A stretch of 64,000 nucleotides of DNA, from the NCBI GenBank assembly GCA_035707805.1, contig DASSTS010000036.1, positions 1 through 64,000 of the forward strand. Reading direction: 5' to 3'. The translations under genes and the position numbers were made by a program. Positions 44,823-53,317 of this stretch are shown here, in pieces. The number at the start of each line of letters is the position of its first letter. Positions within the stretch are counted from its first letter, which is position 1. This DNA is from Castellaniella sp035707805. GTDB lineage: Bacteria > Pseudomonadota > Gammaproteobacteria > Burkholderiales > Burkholderiaceae_B. The notes under the pieces were generated by a model that made no database searches, was not told the origin of the DNA, and saw only the letters and a program-made list of their open reading frames with translations.

Positions 44823-45569
44823 ATGGCGATTTTTCTGGATGACATGACGCTTCCGCTTCCTTCCTCGGACGGTCCACGGCCGGCCACCTTCGATCCGGCG
44901 CTGCAGCCCGTCCTGCCGGGCATCCCCCTGCCACCCCTGCCGGCGGAATGCCTCCGCCTCGACTACATCCGCGATGCGTTCGGGCGGGCCGTCGACTGGC
45001 AGGTCGAGCCGCTCTTTGCGCAGGCCTTCCTGCCGGACAATCCCGCCTCGGCCCAGGCACGCCATGCCGCCGTCCTCATGCCCCTGGTCCAGCGCGCCGA
45101 CGGGCTGCACGTGCTGTTCACGCGCCGGGCCTCGCACCTGCACCATCATGCCGGGCAAATCAGCTTTCCGGGCGGGCGGATCGAGCCGACCGACGCCGAC
45201 GCCGTCGAGGCCGCCATCCGTGAGACGCGTGAGGAAATCGGTGTGGACCGGCAGTTCGTGCAGGTCATGGGCGTGCAGCCCGCCCTGCTGACGACCACCC
45301 AGTTCCTGATGACGCCCGTCGTGGGCGAACTGCTGCCGGGATTCCACGTCCAGGCCGACCAGTCCGAGGTCGCCGAGGTCTTCGAGGTGCCGCTGGCGGT
45401 GTTGATGGACCCGACCCAGCATCGCCTGCACCAGCTGCAGACGGCCTGGGGCCACGGGCGCTGCTATTTTTCCGTGCGCTGGCAGTCGTATTTCATCTGG
45501 GGCGCGACCGCCATCCTGCTGCGCAATTTCTATTATTTCCTGGCGGCCTCGGCGGGTCTGCAGCGATAG
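44823..45569 (+). CDS. NUDIX hydrolase, CoA pyrophosphatase-like
   Basis: A 248-aa protein with the Nudix box GGRIEPTDADAVEAAIRETREEIGV preceded by HHAGQISFPGG, the LLTTTQFLMTPVVG follow-up of the NudL/CoAse type and a long N-terminal segment. It probably hydrolyses CoA or oxidised CoA. The start is uncertain: ATG 44823 has only CAGG close by. It ends base-to-base with the convergent rsgA. Confidence 0.85.
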   Translation: MAIFLDDMTLPLPSSDGPRPATFDPALQPVLPGIPLPPLPAECLRLDYIRDAFGRAVDWQVEPLFAQAFLPDNPASAQARHAAVLMPLVQRADGLHVLFTRRASHLHHHAGQISFPGGRIEPTDADAVEAAIRETREEIGVDRQFVQVMGVQPALLTTTQFLMTPVVGELLPGFHVQADQSEVAEVFEVPLAVLMDPTQHRLHQLQTAWGHGRCYFSVRWQSYFIWGATAILLRNFYYFLAASAGLQR

Positions 45570-46463
45570 TCAGTACCGTTTCGCCGCCTGGTTCTCCGCC
45601 AGGATGCGCTTGTACAGGGCATGCCGCTCGGCCGAGATTTCGCCGCTGGCCACGGCCGCCAGCACGCCGCAGCCCGGCTCGTGCTGGTGGCTGCAGTTGT
45701 AGAACCGGCAGCGCTCGACCGCCGGGGCGAATTCCGGAAACCCGTGTTCGATGTCCCGGGCATCCAGGTGCTGCAGGCCGAAGGCCTGGAATCCCGGGGA
45801 ATCGATCAGTTCGCCGCCGTTGGGCAGGGTGTAAAGCCGTGTCTGCGTGGTGGTGTGGCGGCCGGTGCCCAGGGCCTCGGAATGGGCCTGCGTGGCCGCC
45901 TGGGCGGCCGGCACGAGGGTGTTGAGCAGGGTGGACTTGCCCATGCCGCTCTGGCCCAGCAGCAGGGTGCGGCGGCCCGGCAGCAGAGGTTCCAGCCGCT
46001 CGTGGACCTGGCCGGCGTCCAGGGCGCTCAGCGCCAGGACCGGCACCCCCAGCGATTCGGGCACGGCCAGGCGGGCGCGGGCGGCCGCGGTGGGCGGCAG
46101 GTCGGCCTTGTTCAGCACGATCAGGGCCGGGATGCCGGCGCTGCCGGCGGCCACCAGGGCGCGGCCCAGCAGATCGTCGGAAAACTCGGGCTCCGCGGCC
46201 AGGACCAGCAGCAGCTGGTCGATGTTGGCGGCGAACAGCTTGCTGCGCTGGGCGTCCGAACGGTAGAACAGGTTGCGGCGCGGCAGGATGTCGGTGATGA
46301 CGCCTTCGTGCTGACCTTCGGGCAGCACGCGCACCTGGTCTCCCACGGCGATGCCGGTCTTTTTGCCTCGGGTGTAGCAGTGCCGGACCTGACCGCCGAT
46401 GGCCACGCGGTAGTGGCGTCCGTGGGCCGCGACGACGCAGCCCTCTTGTGCGGATTCACCCAT
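45570..46463 (-). CDS. rsgA: Ribosome small-subunit GTPase RsgA
   Basis: A 297-aa circularly permuted GTPase: an OB fold (residues 8-70), G4 LNKADL before G1 GQSGMGKSTLLNTLV, G3 DSPGFQAFGL and the zinc site CRFYNCSHQHEPGCGV. It checks late assembly of the 30S subunit. It overlaps the start-side end of the M48 peptidase gene by 8 bp, so the two are co-transcribed. Confidence 0.95.
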   Translation of the reverse strand: MGESAQEGCVVAAHGRHYRVAIGGQVRHCYTRGKKTGIAVGDQVRVLPEGQHEGVITDILPRRNLFYRSDAQRSKLFAANIDQLLLVLAAEPEFSDDLLGRALVAAGSAGIPALIVLNKADLPPTAAARARLAVPESLGVPVLALSALDAGQVHERLEPLLPGRRTLLLGQSGMGKSTLLNTLVPAAQAATQAHSEALGTGRHTTTQTRLYTLPNGGELIDSPGFQAFGLQHLDARDIEHGFPEFAPAVERCRFYNCSHQHEPGCGVLAAVASGEISAERHALYKRILAENQAAKRY

Positions 46464-47742
46464 GACGCAGGCGCGCGATGCGCACCGCCGCGGAAGGATG
46501 GCTGTCGTACCAGGCCGAATGCACCGGGTCTGGGGTCAGCGTGGCGGCGTTGTCGTCGTACAGCTTGACCAGGGCGCTGCCCAGCGGGTCGGCGCCGCAT
46601 TGCCTGACGGCGTACTGGTCCGCCTGGAATTCGTCGCGCCGCGACAGCAGGCTGGCGAGCGGCGTGGCCCAGAACGTGAAGACCGGCAGCGTCAGCATGA
46701 ACAGCACCAGCGCCAGGCCGTCGTTGGGGCGGCTGAGCTGGGGGATCACGCCCAGGCCGGTGTAGAACCACACCTGCGTCGACAGCCAGGCCAGCAGGTG
46801 CAGGAACAGGCCCGCCGTGATGAAGCCGAGGACCAGGCGCCGCAGGATGTGATGGTGGGCGAAGTGCCCCAGTTCGTGGGCCAGGACGGCCTCGACCTCG
46901 TCGACGTCCAGGCGCGAGAGCAGGGTGTCGAAGAACACGATGCGGCGGTGCCGGCCAAAGCCGGTGAAATAGGCGTTGCCATGGGCCGAGCGGCGCGATC
47001 CGTCCATGACGAACAGGCCCGACAGGCCGAAATGGCAGCGCCGCGCCAGGGCATGGATGCGCTGGCTCAGGGCCGGATCGTCCAGCGGCGTGAATCGGTT
47101 GAAGAGGGGCGCGATGAAGCTGGGGTACAGCCACAGCACCAGCAGGTTGAAGACCACCCACACGCCCCAGGCCCACCAGGCCCAGTCGGCGCCGGCGGCG
47201 CCCATCACCCACAGGATGGCCGCCAGCAGCGGCGCGCCCAGCACCAGGGTGATGGCCAGCATCTTCAGCGCGTCCGAGGCGAACAGGCGCGGCGTCATGC
47301 GGTTGAAGCCGAATCGGGCCTCCAGGCGGAAAGTGCGCCAGGCCGAGAACGCCAGGCCGACGGCGCCCAGCAGGGCCAGGACGCTGCCGACCAGCGCCAT
47401 CTGGCGCCACAGATCGGATTCGATCAGGCGGCCCAGCGCCAGGTCCAGGACTTGCAGCCCGCCCAGCAGGGTCAGGCCCAGCAGGATGGCGGCCTCGGTG
47501 ATGCGCTCGATCATGGAGAGCTGGCAGCGGGCCACGGTGTAGTCCGCCGCCCGCTGGTGGCTGTGCAGGCCGATGCGTCCGGCGAAGGCGCCGGGCACCT
47601 CGTCGCGGTGCGCCTGCACGTGGCGGATCTGGCGTCGCGCCAGCCAGTAGCGGATCAGCAGATCGCCGATCAGGCAGGCGAGAAAGAGGAAGGTCAGCAT
47701 GTCCGACTGGCCGATATGCGAAAATTGGGTTTTTGCTTGCAA
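46456..47742 (-). CDS. M48 (Ste24/CAAX-protease-like) membrane metallopeptidase
   Basis: A 428-aa inner-membrane protease with about seven hydrophobic segments, the zinc motif VLAHELGHFAHHH near residue 290 and the third ligand Glu in RRDEFQADQYAV. FNRFTPLDDPAL and GNAYFTGFGRHRRIVFFDTLL are Ste24-type. It probably clears damaged membrane proteins. The start may be 47742 or the ATG at 47700 (MLTFLFLACL). The divergent orn starts 12 bp away. Confidence 0.9.
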   Translation of the reverse strand: MQAKTQFSHIGQSDMLTFLFLACLIGDLLIRYWLARRQIRHVQAHRDEVPGAFAGRIGLHSHQRAADYTVARCQLSMIERITEAAILLGLTLLGGLQVLDLALGRLIESDLWRQMALVGSVLALLGAVGLAFSAWRTFRLEARFGFNRMTPRLFASDALKMLAITLVLGAPLLAAILWVMGAAGADWAWWAWGVWVVFNLLVLWLYPSFIAPLFNRFTPLDDPALSQRIHALARRCHFGLSGLFVMDGSRRSAHGNAYFTGFGRHRRIVFFDTLLSRLDVDEVEAVLAHELGHFAHHHILRRLVLGFITAGLFLHLLAWLSTQVWFYTGLGVIPQLSRPNDGLALVLFMLTLPVFTFWATPLASLLSRRDEFQADQYAVRQCGADPLGSALVKLYDDNAATLTPDPVHSAWYDSHPSAAVRIARLRHG

Positions 47743-47754
47743 GGATTATAGGTG

Positions 47755-48300
47755 ATGGCTGCGAATGATCAGCGCCTGATCTGGCTCGACATGGAAATGT
47801 CCGGCCTGGATCCTGAAAAAGAACGCATCCTGGAGATCGCCCTCATCGTGACGGAGCCCGACCTGACCGAGGTCGCCCAGGCGCCGGTGCTGGTGATCCA
47901 CCAGGACGATGCCGTGCTCGACGGCATGGATAAATGGAACCGCTCCACTCATGGCAAGAGCGGCCTCATCGACAAGGTCAAGGCGTCCACCCTGACGGAG
48001 TCGGCGGCCGAGGACGCGCTGCTGGCGTTCCTGGCGCCCCTGGTGCCGGCCGGCAAATCGCCCATGTGCGGCAATACCATCGGGCAGGACCGCCGCTTCA
48101 TGGTGAAATACATGCCGCGCCTGGAGGCTTATTTCCATTACCGCAACCTGGACGTGAGCACCCTCAAGGAACTGTCCCTGCGCTGGCGCCCCGAGGTCTA
48201 CCGCAGCTTCACCAAGGCCAGCAAGCACGAGGCCCTGGCCGACATCCAGGAATCCATCAACGAGCTCAAGCATTACCGCGAGCATTTCCTGCGCGTGTGA
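47755..48300 (+). CDS. orn: Oligoribonuclease
   Basis: A 181-aa DEDDh exonuclease: LIWLDMEMSGLDPEKERILEIALIVTE with the first acidic pair, GNTIGQDRRFMVKYMPRLE, RNLDVSTLKEL and HEALADIQESINEL with the catalytic His. It degrades 2-5-nt RNAs and pGpG. I use ATG 47755; a GTG one codon upstream is in frame. Confidence 0.96.
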   Translation: MAANDQRLIWLDMEMSGLDPEKERILEIALIVTEPDLTEVAQAPVLVIHQDDAVLDGMDKWNRSTHGKSGLIDKVKASTLTESAAEDALLAFLAPLVPAGKSPMCGNTIGQDRRFMVKYMPRLEAYFHYRNLDVSTLKELSLRWRPEVYRSFTKASKHEALADIQESINELKHYREHFLRV

Positions 48301-48302
48301 AC

Positions 48303-48725
48303 ATGGGCCCGGGCATCGCCGGCATCGGCACGGATCTGTTGCGGGTCGGGCGGATCGAACGGATCTACGCGCGCCACGGCGACCGCCTGGCGCAACGCAT
48401 CCTGGGCGCTGAAGAACAGCGGGTCCACGCCCGCCGCGCGGCCCGCGATCCGCGCCGCGGCATCCTCTACCTGGCCACGCGCTTCGCCGCCAAGGAGGCC
48501 TTCTCCAAGGCCATCGGCCTGGGCATCCACATGCCCATGACCTGGTCGCGGGTGCAGATCCTGAACCGCCCCGGCGGAGCGCCCGAGATCCGCCTGTCGG
48601 GTCCGCTGAAGGACTGGTACGATGCCCGCTTCGGGGCGTCGCACGTGTCGGTCACCGACGAATCCGACATGGTGGCGGCCTTCGTCGTGGTGGAAAGCCG
48701 CCCGGCGCCCGCCGACGCCCCCTGA
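48303..48725 (+). CDS. acpS: Holo-acyl carrier protein synthase
   Basis: A 140-aa phosphopantetheinyl transferase: GIAGIGTDLLRVGRIERIYARHGDRLAQRILG and ATRFAAKEAFSKAIGLGIHMPM, ending VSVTDESDMVAAFVVVE. It converts apo- to holo-ACP. It starts 2 bp after the orn stop and is followed by nagZ after 28 bp. Confidence 0.95.
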   Translation: MGPGIAGIGTDLLRVGRIERIYARHGDRLAQRILGAEEQRVHARRAARDPRRGILYLATRFAAKEAFSKAIGLGIHMPMTWSRVQILNRPGGAPEIRLSGPLKDWYDARFGASHVSVTDESDMVAAFVVVESRPAPADAP

Positions 48726-48753
48726 ATCCGTCCAACTTCCGAGCCCGACACCT

Positions 48754-49800
48754 ATGCCTGCCTTCTTGCCCCCCGGTCCCGTCATGGTCGACGTCGACGG
48801 ACTGGAACTCAGCGACGCCGAGCGCCAGCGGCTGCGCCATCCCCAGGTGGGCGGGGTGATCCTGTTCGCCCGCAACTTCGCCGACCGGGCCCAGCTGGCG
48901 GCCTTGTGCGCGGCCATCCACGCCGAGCGCGACGAGCCTCTGCTGATCGCAGTCGACCACGAGGGCGGGCGCGTGCAGCGGTTCCGCACCGACGGCTTCA
49001 CGCCGCTGCCGGCCATGCGGGCGCTGGGCCGCTGGTACGAGGAGGACCCCCAGTCGGCCCTGCGGGGCGCCACCGCGACCGGTTTCGTGCTGGCCAGCGA
49101 ACTGCGCGCCTGCGGAGTGGACTTCAGCTTCACGCCGGTGCTGGACCTGGATTACGGGGTCAGCGAAGTGATCGGCAACAGGGCCTTCCACGACGATCCC
49201 GCCGTGGTGGCCCTGCTGGCGCGCGCCCTGATCCAGGGGCTGGCGCAGGCGGGCATGGCGGCCTGCGGCAAGCATTTCCCGGGTCACGGGGCGGTGGCGG
49301 CCGATTCCCATCATGCGATCCCGGTCGACGAGCGCCCGCTGGCCGAGATCCTGGCGGCCGACGCCGCGCCGTACGCCTGGCTGGGCGACCTGGCCCTGCC
49401 GGCCGTCATGCCGGCGCACGTGATCTATCCGCAGGTGGCGCCGGAACCGGCCGGCTTTTCCCGCCGCTGGGTCACGGGGGTGCTGCGCGAGCAGTTCGCT
49501 TATGACGGGGTGGTGTTCTCCGACGACCTGACCATGGAAGGCGCGAGCGTCGCCGGGGACATCCACGCCCGGGCCCGCGCCGCGCTGGACGCCGGCTGCG
49601 ACATGGTGCTGGTCTGCAACCGCCCCGATCTCGCCGACGAGTTGCTGGCCGCCCTGGGCGACCGTCCCCTGGACCCGCAGTCCGTGCGCCGCATCCGGCG
49701 CCTGACGCCCGCCCGGCCCGCCCCGGACTGGGCCGGCCTGCTGTCCGACCCGAGGTATCTGCGTGCCCGAAGCCTTCGATCTGAAAACCTTTCTGGCTGA
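48754..49800 (+). CDS. nagZ: Beta-N-acetylhexosaminidase NagZ
   Basis: A 348-aa GH3 enzyme: VGGVILFARNFADRAQLAALC, AVDHEGGRVQRFR, the KHFPGHGAVAADSHH loop with the catalytic His and VFSDDLTMEGASVAGD with the nucleophile Asp. It recycles cell-wall muropeptides in the cytoplasm. It overlaps uvrC by 38 bp. Confidence 0.95.
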   Translation: MPAFLPPGPVMVDVDGLELSDAERQRLRHPQVGGVILFARNFADRAQLAALCAAIHAERDEPLLIAVDHEGGRVQRFRTDGFTPLPAMRALGRWYEEDPQSALRGATATGFVLASELRACGVDFSFTPVLDLDYGVSEVIGNRAFHDDPAVVALLARALIQGLAQAGMAACGKHFPGHGAVAADSHHAIPVDERPLAEILAADAAPYAWLGDLALPAVMPAHVIYPQVAPEPAGFSRRWVTGVLREQFAYDGVVFSDDLTMEGASVAGDIHARARAALDAGCDMVLVCNRPDLADELLAALGDRPLDPQSVRRIRRLTPARPAPDWAGLLSDPRYLRARSLRSENLSG

Positions 49801-51586
49801 CCTGCCGCACCTGCCGGGGGTCTACCGGCATCTGGATGCCGCGGGCGAAGTCCTGTACGTGGGCAAGGCCCGCGACCTCAAGCGGCGCGTCAGTTCCTAT
49901 TTCCAGAAGGGCGGCCACGGCCCGCGCATCGAGCACATGCTGGCCCGGGTGGCGCGCACCGAGGTCACGGTCACGCGCACCGAGGCCGAGGCGCTGATCC
50001 TGGAAAACAACCTGATCAAGCGCCTCAAGCCGCACTACAACATCCTGTTCCGGGACGACAAGTCCTACCCCTACCTGCACATCACCGACCACGAGGCCCC
50101 GCGCATCGTCTACTACCGGGGGAGCACCCAGGGCAAGGGGCATTTCTTCGGACCCTATCCCAATTCCTGGGCCGTGCGCGAGACCATCCAGATCCTGCAG
50201 AAGGTCTTTCACCTGCGCACCTGCGAGGACAGCGTCTACGCCCACCGGTCCCGGCCCTGCCTGCTGCACCAGATCGGCCGCTGCTCCGCGCCTTGCGTCG
50301 CCCGGATCTCGCTGGAGGACTACCGCGCGGACGTCCAGCGCGCGATCCGCTTTCTCGAGGGCCGCACCACCGAGGTGCTGGAAGAGATCGAGCAGCGCAT
50401 GACGGCGGCGGCGGAACGCGAGGATTTCGAGCAGGCGGCGGTGCTGCGCGACCAGATGCGCGCCTTGGCCAAGGTCCTGCAGCAGCAGACCATGGAGCAG
50501 GTCGGCGAGGACAGCGCCGACATCATCGCCGTGGAGATCTCGGGCGGGCGCGTCTGCGTGAACCTCGCGATGGTGCGCGCGGGACGCCACCTCGGCGACA
50601 AGCCGCTGTTTCCCACGCAGGCGCAGGACGAGCCGGCCGAGGACGTGCTGGCGGCCTTCATCGCCCAGCACTACGCGGAGAACCCCGTGCCTCCGGTGCT
50701 GGTGTGCTCGCACGGCTTGCCCGATCCCGACCTGATCGTCATGCTGGCCGAGCAGCACGGCCACAAGGTGCGGGTCCTGACGCGGCCGCAGGGCACGCGC
50801 CGCAGCTGGCTGGAGCAGGCGCAGCGCAATGCCCGCATGGCCCTGGCGCAGCGCCTGTCGGAATCCAGCGCTCGCGAGGCGCGCACCCTGGCCCTGGCCG
50901 TGGAGCTGGACCTCGATACCGACGAGGAGTCGCTGGCCGCGCTGCACATCGAATGTTTCGACATCAGCCACACGGCGGGCGAGGCGACCCAGGCCTCGTG
51001 CGTGGTCTACAAGAACCACGCCATGCAGCATTCGCTGTACCGGCGCTTCAACATCGCGGGCATCGAGCCGGGCGACGACTACGCGGCCATGCGCCAGGCG
51101 CTGAGCCGCCGCTACGCGCGGGTGGTCGACGGCGACGTCGCCTTGCCCGATATCGTGCTGATCGATGGCGGGGTAGGGCAGGTGGGCGTGGCGCGCCAGG
51201 TGTTCGAGGAACTGGGCCTGGACGTCAGCCGCATCGTGGGCGTCAAGAAGGGCGACCACCGCAAGGTGGGTCTCGAAACCCTGGTCTTCGTGGATGGCCG
51301 CCCCCCGGTCGCCCTGGGTGTCGAGTCCGCCGCGCTGATGCTGGTGGCCGAGGTGCGCGACGAGGCGCACCGCTTTGCCATCACCGGCATGCGCGCGCGC
51401 CGCGCCAAGGCGCGCAACGTCTCGCGGCTGGAAGAAATCGAGGGCGTGGGCCAGCACCGGCGCCAGAAGCTCCTGGCCCGCTTCGGCGGATTCTCGGGCG
51501 TGGCCGACGCCAGCATCGACGAGCTGGCGGGCGTCGAGGGCGTTTCCCGGCAACTGGCCGAACGCATCTATCACGCCCTGCGCTGA
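49763..51586 (+). CDS. uvrC: Excinuclease ABC subunit C
   Basis: A 607-aa nuclease: GIY-YIG domain LPGVYRHLDAAGEVLYVGKARDLKRRVSSYF, UVR domain TEVLEEIEQRMTAAAEREDFEQAAVLRDQM, the RNase H-like C-terminal nuclease (ECFDISHTAGEATQASCVVY) and two HhH motifs. It cuts both sides of DNA lesions with UvrAB. The start is GTG 49763 inside the nagZ end; the GIY domain begins soon after. Confidence 0.96.
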   Translation: MPEAFDLKTFLADLPHLPGVYRHLDAAGEVLYVGKARDLKRRVSSYFQKGGHGPRIEHMLARVARTEVTVTRTEAEALILENNLIKRLKPHYNILFRDDKSYPYLHITDHEAPRIVYYRGSTQGKGHFFGPYPNSWAVRETIQILQKVFHLRTCEDSVYAHRSRPCLLHQIGRCSAPCVARISLEDYRADVQRAIRFLEGRTTEVLEEIEQRMTAAAEREDFEQAAVLRDQMRALAKVLQQQTMEQVGEDSADIIAVEISGGRVCVNLAMVRAGRHLGDKPLFPTQAQDEPAEDVLAAFIAQHYAENPVPPVLVCSHGLPDPDLIVMLAEQHGHKVRVLTRPQGTRRSWLEQAQRNARMALAQRLSESSAREARTLALAVELDLDTDEESLAALHIECFDISHTAGEATQASCVVYKNHAMQHSLYRRFNIAGIEPGDDYAAMRQALSRRYARVVDGDVALPDIVLIDGGVGQVGVARQVFEELGLDVSRIVGVKKGDHRKVGLETLVFVDGRPPVALGVESAALMLVAEVRDEAHRFAITGMRARRAKARNVSRLEEIEGVGQHRRQKLLARFGGFSGVADASIDELAGVEGVSRQLAERIYHALR

Positions 51587-51618
51587 TCGCGGCGGCTTAG
51601 GGTAGTATTACACCTATC

Positions 51619-52188
51619 ATGCCGTTCAATTTCCCCATCGCCTTGACGTGGCTGCGCATCGCCATGATCCCCCTGCTCGTGGCGCTGTACTACCTGCCCG
51701 ATGCCTGGACGCAATCCGGCTGGCGGGATACGGCCGCCGCGCTGGCCTTCATCGTGGCCGCGGTCACCGACTGGTTCGACGGCTACCTGGCGCGCCGCTG
51801 GAACCAGACCTCGGCCTTCGGGGCCTTCCTGGATCCGGTCGCTGACAAGCTGATGGTGGTCGCGGCCCTGCTGATCCTGCTGAACCTCGGCCGGGTCGAC
51901 CTGCTGATCGCCCTGGTCATCATCGGCCGCGAGCTGACCATCTCCGCCCTGCGGGAATGGATGGCGAAGATCGGCGCGAGCCGCAGTGTGGCCGTGCACC
52001 GCCTGGGCAAGTTCAAGACCGCCGCCCAGATGATCGCCATCCCGTGCCTGCTGTACTGGCAGCCCCTCGAGGGCGTGCCGGTGCGGCTCGTCGGACAGAT
52101 CCTGATCGTGGTGGCCGCGATCCTGACGGTCTGGTCCATGTGCTACTACCTGCAAAAGGCCTGGCCGGAGATCCGTGACCGCACTTGA
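51619..52188 (+). CDS. pgsA: CDP-diacylglycerol--glycerol-3-phosphate phosphatidyltransferase
   Basis: A 189-aa membrane enzyme with the CDP-alcohol motif DWFDGYLARRWNQTSAFGAFLDPVADK (D-G-x2-A-R-x8-G-x3-D-x3-D) and about four to five helices. It makes the precursor of phosphatidylglycerol. It follows uvrC by 32 bp, a common pairing. Confidence 0.95.
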   Translation: MPFNFPIALTWLRIAMIPLLVALYYLPDAWTQSGWRDTAAALAFIVAAVTDWFDGYLARRWNQTSAFGAFLDPVADKLMVVAALLILLNLGRVDLLIALVIIGRELTISALREWMAKIGASRSVAVHRLGKFKTAAQMIAIPCLLYWQPLEGVPVRLVGQILIVVAAILTVWSMCYYLQKAWPEIRDRT

Positions 52189-52199
52189 TCCCCGCGGCG

Positions 52200-53030
52200 C
52201 TATTGCCGCAGGGTCCTGGCCTGGCCGATGTCCCCGGGCTGGAAATTTGCCCGCCACGGATTGATGTCCAGCCCGCCGCGCCGGGTGTAGCGCGCATACA
52301 CCAGCAGCTGCTCAGGCGCGCACCGGGCCATGATCTCGCCATAGATCTTTTCCACGCACAGTTCGTGGAATTCGCGGCAGCGCCGCAGCGACACGATATA
52401 GCGCAGCAGCCCCGCCCGGTCGATGCGGGGGCCGGCGTACTGGACCTGCAGGCTGGCCCAGTCGGGCTGGCCGGTCACCGGGCAATTGGACTTCATCAGC
52501 TCCGTCACCAGGGTCTCGCGCACGAAGGGCGCCGGCTGCGACGGCGCCAGGGCGGCCGGATCGGGTTCGTCGGCCGGCTCGAAATCGATGTCCTGGTCGT
52601 CGATGCAGGTGCCGCGCAGCGGCGCGCAGCTGAGTTCGAATGCCGGCCGCACCGACAGGATCTCGACGTGCACCGGCTTGCCGCAGGCGCGGCCCAGATC
52701 CGCCGCCAGGCGCTGGCGCACGATGTCCGGATGTTCGATGCGTTCTTCGTTGAAGCTGTTCAGATAGAGCTTGAGGGATTTCGATTCGACGAGATTCGGG
52801 CTGGCCGCGGGCACCGTGAAGCGGCCCATCGCCACCACCGGACGGCCCCGGGCATTCAGCCACGACAGCTCGTAGGCGTTCCAGATGTCGGCCCCGTGGG
52901 GCGCCCGGGGCAGGTCCAGGCCGGCGCGGGTGTCCGCCCGGGCGATGGGAAACAGCAGGGCGGGGTCGTAATGGTCGGAGCCGGTCGCGCGATGCCCCAG
53001 GGGGCTGGCTTCCAGTGCGGAGATTTTCAT
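52200..53030 (-). CDS. queF: NADPH-dependent 7-cyano-7-deazaguanine reductase
   Basis: A 276-aa QueF of the two-domain E. coli type: SKSLKLYLNSFNEERI, LMKSNCPVTGQPDWASLQVQYAGP with the catalytic Cys, and FHELCVEKIYGEIM. It reduces preQ0 to preQ1 for queuosine. ATG 53030 gives the standard start (MKISALEASPLG). Convergent with pgsA, 11 bp apart. Confidence 0.95.
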   Translation of the reverse strand: MKISALEASPLGHRATGSDHYDPALLFPIARADTRAGLDLPRAPHGADIWNAYELSWLNARGRPVVAMGRFTVPAASPNLVESKSLKLYLNSFNEERIEHPDIVRQRLAADLGRACGKPVHVEILSVRPAFELSCAPLRGTCIDDQDIDFEPADEPDPAALAPSQPAPFVRETLVTELMKSNCPVTGQPDWASLQVQYAGPRIDRAGLLRYIVSLRRCREFHELCVEKIYGEIMARCAPEQLLVYARYTRRGGLDINPWRANFQPGDIGQARTLRQ

Positions 53031-53084
53031 GGCGGAGTCTGCGGTCGGGGAAAGCGCCTCCATTGTACCGTTCCGCCCACCCCA

Positions 53085-53183
53085 TTTCATATGATGAAAG
53101 AAGGGTTTTGGGATGTGAAAATGCCGTGCTGCACTGCGTCCGATATCCTTTCATGATCAGGAAAAACATTTCGCGACATGAAA
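53085..53183. promoter_or_regulatory. Three TTTC-N7/8-GAAA motifs upstream of aceA
   Basis: The motifs are TTTC-ATATGAT-GAAA (53085-53099), TTTC-ATGATCAG-GAAA (53149-53164) and TTTC-GCGACAT-GAAA (53169-53183), the last two 20 bp apart. Another TTTC...GAAA with a 10-base spacer begins at about 53189. They sit 135-233 bp before the aceA start in a gene-free 287-bp stretch that becomes very AT-rich. They look like operator copies for a regulator of aceA; which regulator is unknown. Confidence 0.5.
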
Positions 53184-53317
53184 TTGATTTCTTAATTCAT
53201 TGAAATATAAGTATTTAATTTTCTGTCTTATATAAGATATAAGTCATGTGTGCGGCGCAGCACGCGCGTAGACTGTTCCTCAACGGTTTCTTGTTTGTCT
53301 ATCTGAGGAGCAACACC

